A stretch of 64,000 nucleotides of DNA from Diplosphaera chodatii (Eukaryota; Chlorophyta; Trebouxiophyceae; Prasiolales; Stichococcaceae): NCBI GenBank assembly GCA_032358165.1, contig JAALGY010000012.1, positions 3,348,001 to 3,412,000 on the forward strand, written 5' to 3'. Made by a program: the position numbers and the translations under genes. Below are positions 53,566-64,000 of the stretch, one piece after another; within the stretch, counting starts at the first letter, position 1, and every line of letters begins with the position of its first letter. Below the pieces are notes generated by a model. That model was not told the origin of the DNA, made no database searches, and saw only the letters and a program-made list of their open reading frames with translations.

Positions 53566-56500
53566 TCAAGCGTCAAGTATTGGCAGCGCTGCAGCGTTTG
53601 CAGCATCCGGTTCAATTGCTCCGGATCCAGCATCTGCGGCAGCTGAGATACTGTTCATGTCGCTGCTGGTCTCAGCGCTACCAGCGCTAGCAGCACCAGC
53701 TACGGCATTGGCGGTACCACCAGCGGTGGCACCCTCCCTGCTGCCTGGACCCTCAAGTGCGGGGTTTGGATTGGCCATGTCGTCGGACACCGCAACGCCG
53801 CCCGTCTGCAGGTCATCCGCAAGCTCCAGGGCTGCTGACTGGGCAGCGGCAGGCTGCAACTGGCTCGTGCTGCTGCCGCCCGCAACCTGGGCAAGCCCAC
53901 CAGTGCTTTTGACGCCCCCACTGCTGCCGACGCTGCCGCTGCTGCCTATGCTAGTGCTGAGAGCAGCGGCTGGTGCGCCCGCAGCTGAGGGGTCAGTCAG
54001 CAGGCTGTCCTCTGGAGCGCCATCTGCGCCGCTGGCGCTGCCGCTGCGGGCCACCCGGCTGCTGAGCGCATCAATGATGGCAGCGGTCTCCGCCGCCATG
54101 CTGGCTGCCGGCTGCTGCGCAGATGCCTCTCCTGTGCCGCCGCCGCTGCTGGGAACCACAGCCAGGCCACCGCTGCCGCTGCTGGCATCCTGATTGATGT
54201 CGACCCCCAGCTGCTTCTGGAATGCTGCTGCTCCGCCGCCTGCGCCGCTGCCGGTGGCTGCGGCGCCGTCGCCGTACCCGTACCCCGGGGCGCGGCCTTT
54301 ATGCTTCCAGCGCCGCTTCTTGCCTGCGCCGCTGCCTTGCGCCGCCTGCAGACAACCGAGCCTCTGCTTGAGGTTCCATGATCGTCCAGGCCGGCGCTTG
54401 AGCCTGCAGCGTCGCTGTGCATCCACTCACGTCACCGACTGCAGGCGCCCCCAAGTGTCTGATGAACACCGGTCCCACCTGTTCTGCCAGCGCGGCGCCG
54501 GCGATGCTGCCACGGCCAGCCGCGGCTGTGCCGTCCGACAGCTGCTTGCCGGGGTGCGGGCCGACGGCAGACCCCGCCGCCCGCTCGTTGGCGGCGATGA
54601 AGCCGCGGATGAGCACCTGCGCAGGGGGCACAGAGCTTGTGCGCGGGGCATGACACAGAGCTGGGACGCCACGTGCTGCGCAGGCGGTTGCCTTGCAGGC
54701 AGGCTGCAGCAGACACCGCCTCGGCTGCGTGCCTCCTCAGACTACAGCAACACTTGGTTGCAGGTCGTGAGCGGGTGTGGGCTGGGTACTGCAGCTGTGC
54801 TGCAGTTGGGCACTCTGTTGCCGTCATTAGCAGGCCAAAGCATAGATTTCCACTGTACAGCATGCCGCCCATGCAGCAGCATGCCGGGTCTTCCATGTCA
54901 CCTGCGGCGTGTAGATGCGGTAAAAGAGGCCGTTCTTCACGAGCTCCTTCACCACAGCCGGGTCGTTCCACACCAGCCGCTGCCGGAACCACTCCATCAG
55001 CTCCGTGTCGGACTTCAGGCTTGCCGCCAGGAACGCCTGTGCAAAGAGCAGGTCAAGACACGTTGCAGGGCACCTGTCAGAGAGATCCTTGGTAGCTAGG
55101 GCACCATCACCAAACGTCAACAAGTCAGAGCAGGCTGCAGTGCTCTACTACAACAGTAAACCCGCAGGGGCAGCAGCTGTCCTGCACTCGCACAGTGGCG
55201 CTGTGCATGTCCCACATGCCTCAGCAGGCGCACCATTCTGTCAAAGGGCAGGATGAAGCAGCGCTTAGCGTCGGCCTCGGTGGGGGCGCAGTCGCAGCGG
55301 TCCCGCCGCGCCTTCAGGTCCGCAAACCGGTTGAAGGTGAAGTGCAGCACCGCCGCCGTGTCGTGGGTGACCTCCCTGCACAGCAGTATGTAGAGACTTA
55401 AGAAATGAAAGTTCTGCTGTCAGGGGTGACTGAGCAGTCAGCCACAGCACCCGCAGGCTGCATGTCGATCTCGAACGGATATCTGGGGTCTGTGGTGCTG
55501 TGATCACCTCCTGGCGGCTGCTGCACTCCTGACGTTCAGCTCTCACAGGCAGTCTGGCATCAACCCTGATCGCTTTGCAGACAAAGCGGGGTGCCTGTGC
55601 ATACACAGCCGCTTGACAAGCCGCACCTGGGCTGCTTGAGGTAGTTGAACCAGCGGTGAGCGCCGTTGGGGCGCAGGCCCCGCTGCACGCGTGCGGCGCT
55701 CTTGCCGTTGCCGTAGGTGATGAAGTAGTTGGGGTTGCCCCGCGTCACAGTCTTGTACGAGCGGAAGTACGCGTCCGACACCACGTGGTGGAAGTTGCGC
55801 TTGAACAGCGTGACCTGCGGGTTGAAGACGAACAGCGGCTGCTTGTGTCTGCATGGCGATGCTGAAAGGGACATCAGCAGGGGCAGGCCATGCACTACAC
55901 ATTATGCACTACACAACCCAGCGGTGGCCCTCTCTGTGCAGACGCTCGACTGTGTTGTTGTCTGCTGTGTCTGCTGCGGAGTAGGAACACTGCCAACACC
56001 GTGCAAGCGCAGGTGCAGCACAGAGAGGCAAGCAGCCACCTCTGTGAAGGGGTCCGTGATGTCGTCCCGCTCCGGCATGGACTCGTAGTTGGGGAAGACG
56101 ACCGTGTCCACGCTGGCTGGGATGTCCGCCAGGACAGCCTGCAAGCCGCGATGCGGTCCCAATACAGTACATCACCTTGCGGTGCTGTGCTCAGCCAGCT
56201 TCGAATACTGGTCCACTGGCGCGAATGCTGCGGAACGTCACTGACACGCCTAGCTGCAAGGCAGCTGTGCCCGCTGAACTTGCCACTGAGAAGTGTGCCG
56301 ACACTGCCCAGCTGCTGGCTGTGCCAACGACCCCAAAACATATGGCCCCGCTTGCCACCGGCACTCTCCAGGCATAGACTCGAGTAGGACAACCCACAGC
56401 AACGTGACCATGCGTGCAGTACGCGGTGCACCTGCAGCGAGTAGTGGGGCGCGCCGCCGGGATACATCAGCTCATCTGTGTCGATGTGCAGCACCCAGTC

Positions 56501-58461
56501 TGCCCCCTCCCGCCTGGCCAGCTTGATGCCCTCTGCAGCGCAGCAGCCACTTCAGTCTCAGGCGTGCTGCATGCCGACATCCTTGACTACTGATGTTAGC
56601 CGCTGCTGCGAATCAGACCTCACATAACTGCATTCTGCAGTGCAAGAATCTGCTGCTGCATGCCAGTCAGTCTACAGCACGCGTCGGTTGCCCCCGCGTT
56701 GCACGCTGCAGCAGGGTGGGAGCTGAAGGCGCCGCAGGCCCCACCGGCAGCGGCCGCACCTTCCATGTTGAGGCTCTGCTGCACGAACAGCTCGTGGTTG
56801 CAGGGTTTGTGGAAGAAGGCGGACAGCCAGGTCTCGTTCCAGATGCGCGAGTGCTCCTGCCGCCACCGCAGCTCTGGCGTCCTGCGGCCAGAAGCCATTG
56901 CATGTCTGCCAGCATCAACCCACCTCATCAACATCAAGGTGCTGATCGGGTGCCGCGTGCTCAAGGTGTGCAGCTGCAGCCGCGGGTTCAAGGTGCCAGG
57001 CGCACAGCAAGCTGATGCCGCGGGTGCGCAGCAGCAAGCCTGCGCTTGCGCCCTGGCGAGCTGTAAGCAGAGATGTTCAAACAATGCCATACACAGAACG
57101 GCTTCCTGCTGCTCACTTTGGGATGGTGCGCACACCAGGCAGCTGCTGCAGCTGGTCGATCACATCTGGCCTTGCCGCCTGCGCAGGGACCAGGCGTGAG
57201 AGTTGGAGGCATCGCCACTGCTGGCCCACCCACTGGTCAGAATGCAAGGGGGACGGCAGCGCGCGGGCCAGGCGCAGGGCGGGCAAGAGGGCGGCGCACC
57301 TGGCCGTCGACAAACAGGTAGAACAGCTCCACGCCCAGCGCCCTGTGGTACTGCGTCCACAGCTGGATCTGGCGGAAGCTGTCCGAGGTGGTCGTCATGA
57401 AGGCCAGCTGCGGTAGGGGCGGCACAAAAGCTTTCAATAATGATGTCGGAGTGGTGCGAGGTGGCGTGACGGACGGACATCAGGCAGCAGGCAGTCCTGG
57501 CATGCTGTTCATGCTGGCTGTGTGTGAGTTTGTGTTGCATGCTTGCAGGCTGCTGGCATGCTGGCCATAGCAGGTATCAAATGGGTGGAGGCAGCGAGCA
57601 GGCATGATGCGCACCTTTGGCAGGTCGCCCTGCGCAGCTTTAAGCGCCTCCGGCTGTACATCCGGCAGCGCCGACCAGTCCTTGAGCACCTGCAGCAGCG
57701 CGAGCCAGGTCGCTCGACACAAGGCACTGTCATCACCAACACCGCCCGCTGTCCACTGCAAGCCTCTGGGATCTGGTGTCAAGTTCCTCCATGTCAACTG
57801 CCAGTTGGGAGGCAGCTGCAACCATCAAGCTGCGCACCCCACTGACTCTTTGCAGCAGGACATGACACGCACAGGTTGCAAGTGCCTCCAGCTGCAGCTC
57901 TCAGTGACGGCCTGCTGCGAGCCGCAGGCCCACCTTTTGATTTTGCGCCGCATACTCCTTCTCACCGCCCAGCAGGTGCGCGAGCCCATCCCCAGCGCGC
58001 GTAAGCGCCCGCTCCGGCATCTGCATGAACCGCGCCCGCTCGCTGCAGATACCATATCGACGGTCAGGTGCAGCCAATTCGGACGCAGCGTGGCAGCCAG
58101 CAGCACTTCTCGCAGTCAGCAGGCGCAGCGCTGGCCAGGAGCCAAGGCAGGCTACTTTTCAACTCTGACAGCATGCACCTGTGCATGCCGAGCCCGTCAG
58201 CAAGGCCTGGTAGTGCCACCGACTGTGCACTTGGCGCCCTGGACGACACCTGCATGCAATCGGTACCAGTCTGTGGCCTAGTCCTGCTAAAAGACTAAAC
58301 ATTTGATCTGCCACACCTGCGCCTTGCTGTCAGCATCCCTCGCCAGGACCGCTGGCTGCGGATCTGCAGCCACTTTCGAAGCACCGAGTACGTACCTGCA
58401 GAGCCAGCGCGAAGCAGGCGAGGGCGATGGGCAGCGCCACCAGCGCCTGGGCGCCGCGCAT
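53566..58461 (-). CDS. Type II membrane glycosyltransferase, GT92-like
   Basis: Fourteen exons: 58396-58461, 58317-58363, 57934-58042, 57615-57689, 57300-57407, 57117-57178, 56760-56881, 56432-56532, 56040-56138, 55627-55838, 55234-55375, 54902-55036, 54431-54616 and 53566-54345; 747 residues. The N-terminus [20 protein letters not shown] is a signal anchor followed by basic residues, typical of Golgi enzymes. The catalytic part reads [20 protein letters not shown] then VDGQ, and [17 protein letters not shown] with a DxD-type motif. [20 protein letters not shown] and [20 protein letters not shown] follow, then [13 protein letters not shown]. The order is that of GT92 (DUF23) enzymes, whose plant members build pectic galactan; sugar and acceptor here are unknown. 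A charged region ([20 protein letters not shown]) follows. The last exon encodes a 259-residue Ala/Gly/Ser-rich tail beginning with a basic patch ([10 protein letters not shown]). The exon 9 acceptor could be three bases upstream. Family moderately sure. Confidence 0.82.
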
Positions 58462-59030
58462 GGGCGAGCAGCCCGTGCCGGGGCTGCGTGCATCTCGCCG
58501 CATGGCCAGTCACTGCGAGGCTACCCAGACGTCGGGTGCTGCGGCCGTGCTTGGCTTGCGTTTACGTGCTGAGTGTCTGAGTGGTGAGTACGGCGCTTGG
58601 GCCTGCTCCGCTGACCTGATAGGTGCATTTGGTTGAGCCAAAGCGCAGTTTGGGAAGAGGTTGACCTGCTGATGGGTCGATCAGAACCGCTTATGATCTG
58701 GGTCAACGCTGAAGGTGGATGAGACGCAAGCGCTGCGCGCCTCTGACTCAGCAGAGATCAGGCTTAGCTATGCTGCATGCCTCGCACATGCTGCATCACT
58801 CAAGCGCTGATGCGCTTGTCGCCAACCCTTGCGACCTGACGCCACAGGATGGCCGAGTTCAGCTGCAGCACGATGTATTGCGGCGAGACAAGAACAGCTA
58901 TGATTCGCCGCCTGACATCTGCCATTGTTTGGAACGTGCCCTGTCTGACCGTGTCTGACAGCGTCAGGAGCTGAAGATCTGAAAGCTTGCTATAATTGCA
59001 TGTTGCATCCGTTCCACGCCATGTGCAGCA
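58462..59030. promoter_or_regulatory. Divergent intergenic region, glycosyltransferase and 59031 gene
   Basis: Both neighbours start here and run outward. CTATAATT near 58990, about 40 bp before the plus-strand ATG, is a TATA-like candidate. No coding region is supported. Confidence 0.5.
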
Positions 59031-62000
59031 ATGACTGCACAGCGTAGCCCATCTTCATTTGCCGTCAGCAGCAGGGGCTCGGCAAGCCGTACGCCAAACT
59101 GCAACATCCCAAACATGCCGCCCCCTGGAAACTCCACAGCGGCAGATGGCAGCCAGCGATCAGGTGTCACCAGGATGACTCCCGAGGAAAGAGCTGCACT
59201 CTGCAATGAATTGGAGCCGCAATTCCTGAAGGAGCTGAACTATGCGGAGTTGACGCCGGGCAGCCTGCGGTGTGCGCTGCGGCATCTGCACGAACGGAGT
59301 GCAGAAAGGTGGCTGACAAACGTTCAGAAGCCTTTCAAACTCCATCCCTGTCTGCATACGCATCACTGTTGAAGCGTGCGAAATTCTGATGCCATTGGCG
59401 TGAGGACATGTGCATGTGCTCGCAGGTATGAAGCTCGATCAGGAGAGGAGTACATGCCTGACAGCGAGGTGATTCATTTGCTGGACGCGTTGGACTGGGG
59501 GGATCTGCGGCTCGGCGCAGCAACCCTCGCTGCGCTGAACATCTGCATCCAGGAGGCCCTTGCGGTGAGGCACCATCCCCTCCTTGGCATGGTGTATGCT
59601 GGCATGTGAGTCATGAAGTGCACTGGATGTACGGCGGCAGCCAGACGTCAGGCCCCGCCAGAGGTCTGCAGCATTGTCATGCGCGACAGCCGGTGTGCTG
59701 ACAAGTGTTGCGGCATGCTCCTGCAGCTGCACCTGGCATGCCTGGATGTGGAAGGCACTTCAGATGGCGACACGGAACGGGCAACACACTGACTGCTGTG
59801 CTCGTCCTTCTGACAGGACCATGAGTTTGACGAGGAGGGCCCAGCGCCCGATGTCCTGGCAGATCTGCATGGTGCCAGCGCGTGCCTGGGCGCAGCGCTC
59901 CTGCAGCCGGGCCTGATCGCCGAGACGGAGCTCTGCTACCCCGACGCCGTCCCCAGCCTCTGCATCCTGACGCTGGCCACCAACGCGACGTACTTCAGGT
60001 GGTCACGGGATCGCCGGCCCGGAAGCTTGCGCCTGCAGCTGCTGCCGGCCACAGCAGCATGCCTCAGGTGTGCATGTCATCCACTTTGCAGGTCCGTCCA
60101 CGTTGCAGTTTTCATCGGCTGGGCTGCAACATTGCTGCAGATGATAGGAAGCTGCACCGTGCGTTTGCTACCATCTGTCTCACCTGGCTGCGCCCTAATT
60201 ACGCAGCCGGAACGACACACACGGTTGTGCTGCAAGTTCGCCGCCAAGGGCGGTAGAGTCCCGCTGTTCCCGGCGGGCCTCCCAGCGCTGCTTGCAGCCG
60301 AGCTGGCAGCAGCGTGCTGCGGTGCTGGCAAGCTCGATGACGAGGCGCCCCTGATCCAGCTTCTGCATCACTGCAGCGCAGCCCTCAGCGCTGACGTCTC
60401 AGACAAGGCGCAGCCTGCTGCACATGCCGCCGCCGCTGCCGCCTCTGCAGCAGTGGACTCCACAGAGCCCGATGCATGCAGCCATGCACTGCCAGCACCG
60501 CACAGCTTGCGTCCTTGCATTGATGCTGATGGCAGTGGGCAGCCCGCTGCGATATTGACTCAGGCGCCAGCCTTGGATGGCCGCTCGGAGCGTGCAGATG
60601 GTGTGCGAATTGATGACACGCTGTCAGCAGGACAGCATCTGGAACAGCCAGAGAGCGGTGAGCAGCCAGAGCCGCGGTGGATCTCAGACTGGGCGCGTCC
60701 GCTCACAGTTGCTCTGCAGGTGCGCTGTGGTAAGAGGACATGGTCGCAATGCCAGCACAATGCAGCTGCACTGTGTCTGCTTTGTATCATCTCGATTTGC
60801 AAAAGCTATTTTGAAATGGTGCTTGTTGATTAGCGGGCTGCTGACTCATTGTTTGTCGTGGCCTGCTTGTCATGCACAGACGCTGGCGGACTTCTACCTG
60901 GGACTCCGCCATCTGCCCTACCACAAATCGACTCCGCCCAGGGTGCTGCGGACAGAGGTGTCGCCGGCTGCGGTTGCAGCCTACATCGCAGGCGCACAAG
61001 CGCTGCTATGCTACGAGGCCTCCCCGCTGCAAGGCATGATGTACATCAGGTGCACCCAGTATTGTCCTTGGGGCTTTGTTATATCTGTTGGCAGAAAGCT
61101 GCGCGTCTCCCCTGCCATCACAATGTCATACAGCACTGGACGCTTTGCTGAGGCACAGAGGCTGCAGCGCGTACCTTCCGCAAGTTGTTGCTGCTTATAC
61201 TCAATGGGCACAGCACACGAGTGGCGCAGCTGCAGAAGGGTGTTGTTCAGAAACATTTCAGCACGCTGCGGACCCCGTGGTGACAACATGCCCTATGGAC
61301 ATGTTGTGTCCTCGCATGCGCTGCAGCCCTGAAGTGGAGTATGTGCTGCTGGAGCCACTGAAAATGGGGCAGGCTGCAGCTGCCGCGCAGCAGGCGTGGG
61401 TCGAAAGCCTGATGGCCGCTGTGCATGGCGTGCTGAAAATACTGAGCACGACAGAAACGAGTGCCGGTTTGCCGGTAGCCCCGCAGGTGCTCAGTGTGTT
61501 CGGACTTCCATATGCAATTGCAGCCACTGCTGAATGTCGTATGCAACAATTGGACTCAGCATAGCCCTAACGACTCGCCCTCACCTCCTAGAATTGGTCT
61601 GCTTCTGGCCAGGCGGCAGTCCTCATGCGGCTGGCGAGGCTGGTTCGATGGACCCACGAGGTTGCCCTTCGCCAGGGCTGTGCATTGGTGGAACAGCCAA
61701 TACGGTCCGCATGGGCAGGAATGCTGGCAGATGCGCTGTTGTTTGCGGTGCACTGGGCACAGAAGCTGTGGCGTGGCGAGGCGGCGATTGCGCACAGCAG
61801 CAGCGGCAGTAGCACCGGCGACGACAGCAGCGGCGGTCGGCGGCAGGAGCTGCGGCGACAGAAGCAGCAGAACCTGCGGCTGTGTTTGCATCTGACAGCC
61901 TTCAGCCTAGCCAGAGCCGCCGTGCTGCTGCTGCATCCCGTTTCCACTGCCGGCCTGGACACCCTGCAGCAGGAGCCCCTGCCCCGCTTGCTGCAGAGCC

Positions 62001-64000
62001 TCGCAGCCCACTGCGCCCTTGACGCAGACGCTGTGCAGCAGCACGTGAAGGTGCGGGCATCACCTGCGGTATGAGCACACGAGTCCATGCCCCGCAGCTG
62101 TGACAATGCCACTTCGGAGCATCGTGTGTAACACTCTACGGATGCCTGCGCTGCGCAGATGCAGACTCATGATATGCCAAACCCCATGATGTTGTCAACA
62201 AAGTGGCAATGCCAATGTGCTTGCTGCTCCAGGATCGTGATGAGCAGGAGGATGCCGAGGAGGAGGAGATACGGCAGGAGTGCTCGGACGACCTCGTGGC
62301 TGCAGCATCTGTGCTGGAGGCGGCAGTCACAACAATGGTTGCGTCGGCCGAGAAGCCAGCGCGGCGGCAGCCGTCACTAGAGCTGCTGGGCGCATGTTCC
62401 CATGCAGCTTGTGCTATGATTGGTGCGCTTGTGTGGCTGCTCTGACACTGCAGCACTCACGCTCTGCAGCACCACACGTGCATGGCCACCCTAGGCCAAC
62501 TCTGGCTGCAATGACTGCTTCATGTGGAGTCGGGCCCGAAGTGGATGCAGCCGGTGGCCGGGCTCAAGCTTTCACCTGCGCATGACTGCAGCTCTGGCAG
62601 CGGACAACGTACGCGTCCAGTACCCAATGGTCACTCAGATGGCGTTCTCGGAGCTTCAGGCGAGTGACCACCTGGCAGCATGTTGAACAAACGCAGTGAT
62701 CGTGTGCGCCATGCATACCCTGTCCAACCCGACACAACTGAACCAGGATGCCAGAAATGGTGCTGCAGCGCTTGCCTGTGCAGATGCAGCCTGCATGGCT
62801 GTTGTGGCGGCAGTAATTAGACATGCTGTTGCTGACCAAATGCCACCTGCATAGCACAGATAGCGAGGACCAGCTACAAAGCTTGGCGTGTTGCCTGTGC
62901 AGTGTCGTGCTGAGCTGGCAGCCAGGTTGGCGCGCACCTGCGGGCTTTGCGCACCTCAGCAGCTGAGCTGCCCTGCGACCACCAGTTTGCTTCGGGTCGG
63001 TGTGGACCTATCAAGCAAGTGCGCTTCTTACAGCGTGCTGAATCCTCCGCACCATTGCAGTTGTGCACTGGTGACAACATGTGGCAGGGTTGTTCATGTG
63101 ACCGTGTCAGGCATGGTCTTGACTAGACTGGCGGGCTCTGCTGTTATGCCACAACTATATGATGCCCCACAGGCTATTGAAACCGGTAGTGGTCCAGCCA
63201 CTGCTCGCCGCTCTGCGAGCGGCGGCGGCAATACTGCGTGCCCCCTGCGGGCCGACCCTGCGGGCTGCAGAGGCCACAGCGCCATGGCCAGCCACCGATA
63301 TTCGCCAGTGGGCGGAGTATGTGCGCAACATCACCCAGGTGCTGTCTGCTGTACACCTGCTGCGACACTAATCATCTCCTGGAGAAAAGCACCCGGCTGT
63401 GCACTTTTCGTGCCACAGCAGAGATAGCTGTGCACAACAGCAGTAGTCGGCTGCCATCGCCCATGGCAGGGGGTCTTCGGCAGTGCTGTTCCGCGGTGTT
63501 TTGGGTCACTGCCCAACGCCGATTTGTGTGGTGTTGCTGCTCACAGAATGTGCGCGCTGTGAAGTCGGCGCCGCGGCGCCTGCTGATCGCCAGGGCTGTT
63601 GAGGAAGTCAGCGAGGCCCTGGAGGCTGTCACAAGGGCGGTCGTTGCACCCGCGCCCGACGCCACGGGCAGCGGTGCAGACGTCGGCGGCAGGCAGGCTG
63701 CCTCCGATGCCGCCATGCTGGAGCTCCTGGTGAGTGTCTTCCTGCTGCATGTTTCCGACACGCCTGCCACCTGTGGCGTCACTTGCCAGCAGACAAGGCA
63801 GCCGTCATGCTGCGTGCATAAACGCTGTGACAATCTCAGCCTGGCAGGAGCCACAACACTTTGCGGACTGCATGCCTTGTCCTGCAGATGCCAGGTCCTG
63901 AGGCAGCTGGCCTGCTGTCCCGACCAGCAGAATGTGTGTGCAAAGTGCTCAGGTTGTGCCTCCTGCAGGCAGCAGAGGGAGGGGAGAAAGCAGCGGCAGC
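59031..64000 (+). CDS. Large unidentified helical protein, 3' end beyond the window
   Basis: The start MTAQRSPSSFAVSSRGSASR follows a TATA-like sequence. Well-supported exons are 59031-59308, 59426-59564, 59727-59747, 59817-59998, a coding stretch ending at 60719, 60880-61049, 61159-61486, 61613-62050, 62233-62422 and 62592-62659. Further exons lie near 63170-63340, 63547-63730 and 63888-63949. The 5' border of the exon ending at 60719 and the junctions in 62660-63170 were not resolved. The product is Ala/Leu-rich and helical (TPEERAALCNELEPQFLKEL, AALNICIQEALA, RLARLVRWTHEVALRQGCAL, VAAASVLEAAVTTMVASAEK), suggesting a long ARM- or HEAT-like solenoid. Low-complexity inserts break it, including an acidic DEQEDAEEEEIRQE. 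The exon ending at 62659 needs a GC donor. No family is recognised and no function is proposed. The gene is certainly real, judging by codon use and repeated phase agreement. Confidence 0.7.

Noticed and set aside
60577..61332. A 251-codon open frame overlapping the large plus-strand gene
   Set aside because: It uses a different frame from the exon chain. The exons 60880-61049 and 61159-61486 join in phase and continue into later exons, while this frame ends at 61332 with no partner.
1..64000. CRISPR arrays, tRNA or rRNA genes, transposons or viral genes
   Set aside because: No spaced identical repeats, cloverleaf sequences, transposase or reverse-transcriptase motifs, or viral hallmark proteins were seen on either strand by eye.

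Overview
The window is nuclear DNA from a green alga in the core Chlorophyta. The genes are GC-rich and densely interrupted by short introns, mostly with GTGAGC- or GTGCGC-type donors and CTGCAG-type acceptors. CAG/CTG-rich low complexity is common. The gene set mixes plastid proteins (violaxanthin de-epoxidase, plastid ribosomal L24, a BASS4-type transporter) with mitochondrial ones (citrate synthase, an OMA1-like protease). A plant-type violaxanthin de-epoxidase argues against Chlamydomonas itself, which is known to use an unrelated enzyme; the species cannot be named from this sequence alone. No prokaryotic, viral, CRISPR, tRNA, rRNA or transposon signal was recognised.

Layout. 1-4004 (+): 5'-truncated, decayed copy of a U-box gene. 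4245-8704 (-): ARMC6. 9294-14507 (-): intact U-box paralogue, so the two U-box copies are inverted around ARMC6. 15272-20903 (+): BASS4/SLC10A7-type transporter with a long, repeated, plastid-targeted N-terminal extension. 22230-24840 (-): GARP/LUX-like MYB transcription factor. 26358-29891 (+): violaxanthin de-epoxidase, divergent from the MYB gene. 30841-31596 (-): small tail-anchored coiled-coil protein. 32239-33926 (-) and 34472-36588 (+): divergent pair of secreted cupins. 37254-40397 (-): RGG-rich protein with a UAP56-binding-like N-terminus. 40841-41952 (-): plastid ribosomal protein L24. 42405-46787 (+): mitochondrial citrate synthase. 47280-50771 (-): OMA1-like metallopeptidase. 51526-53004 (+): unidentified membrane protein. 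53566-58461 (-): type II membrane glycosyltransferase resembling family GT92. 59031 to the window end (+): large unidentified protein, incomplete.

Fourteen genes were modelled exon by exon by hand. Every one gives an open, phase-consistent reading frame from ATG to stop, which is the main support for the intron positions. The start of the 51526 membrane protein is uncertain. Five modelled introns need a GC rather than GT donor, always after CAG.

The most unusual feature is the N-terminal half of the BASS4-like protein. Five short basic/aromatic motifs, alternating R-L and R-W cores, sit about 45 residues apart in Ser/Gly/Asp-rich linkers. This is a sticker-and-spacer layout joined to an envelope-type transporter. 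Other points of interest are a putative tandem alternative acceptor in the de-epoxidase, relic exons in two introns, a GTAC cluster just upstream of one cupin, and a pseudogenised inverted paralogue. All functional statements are inferences from sequence read by eye; no search or alignment program was run.
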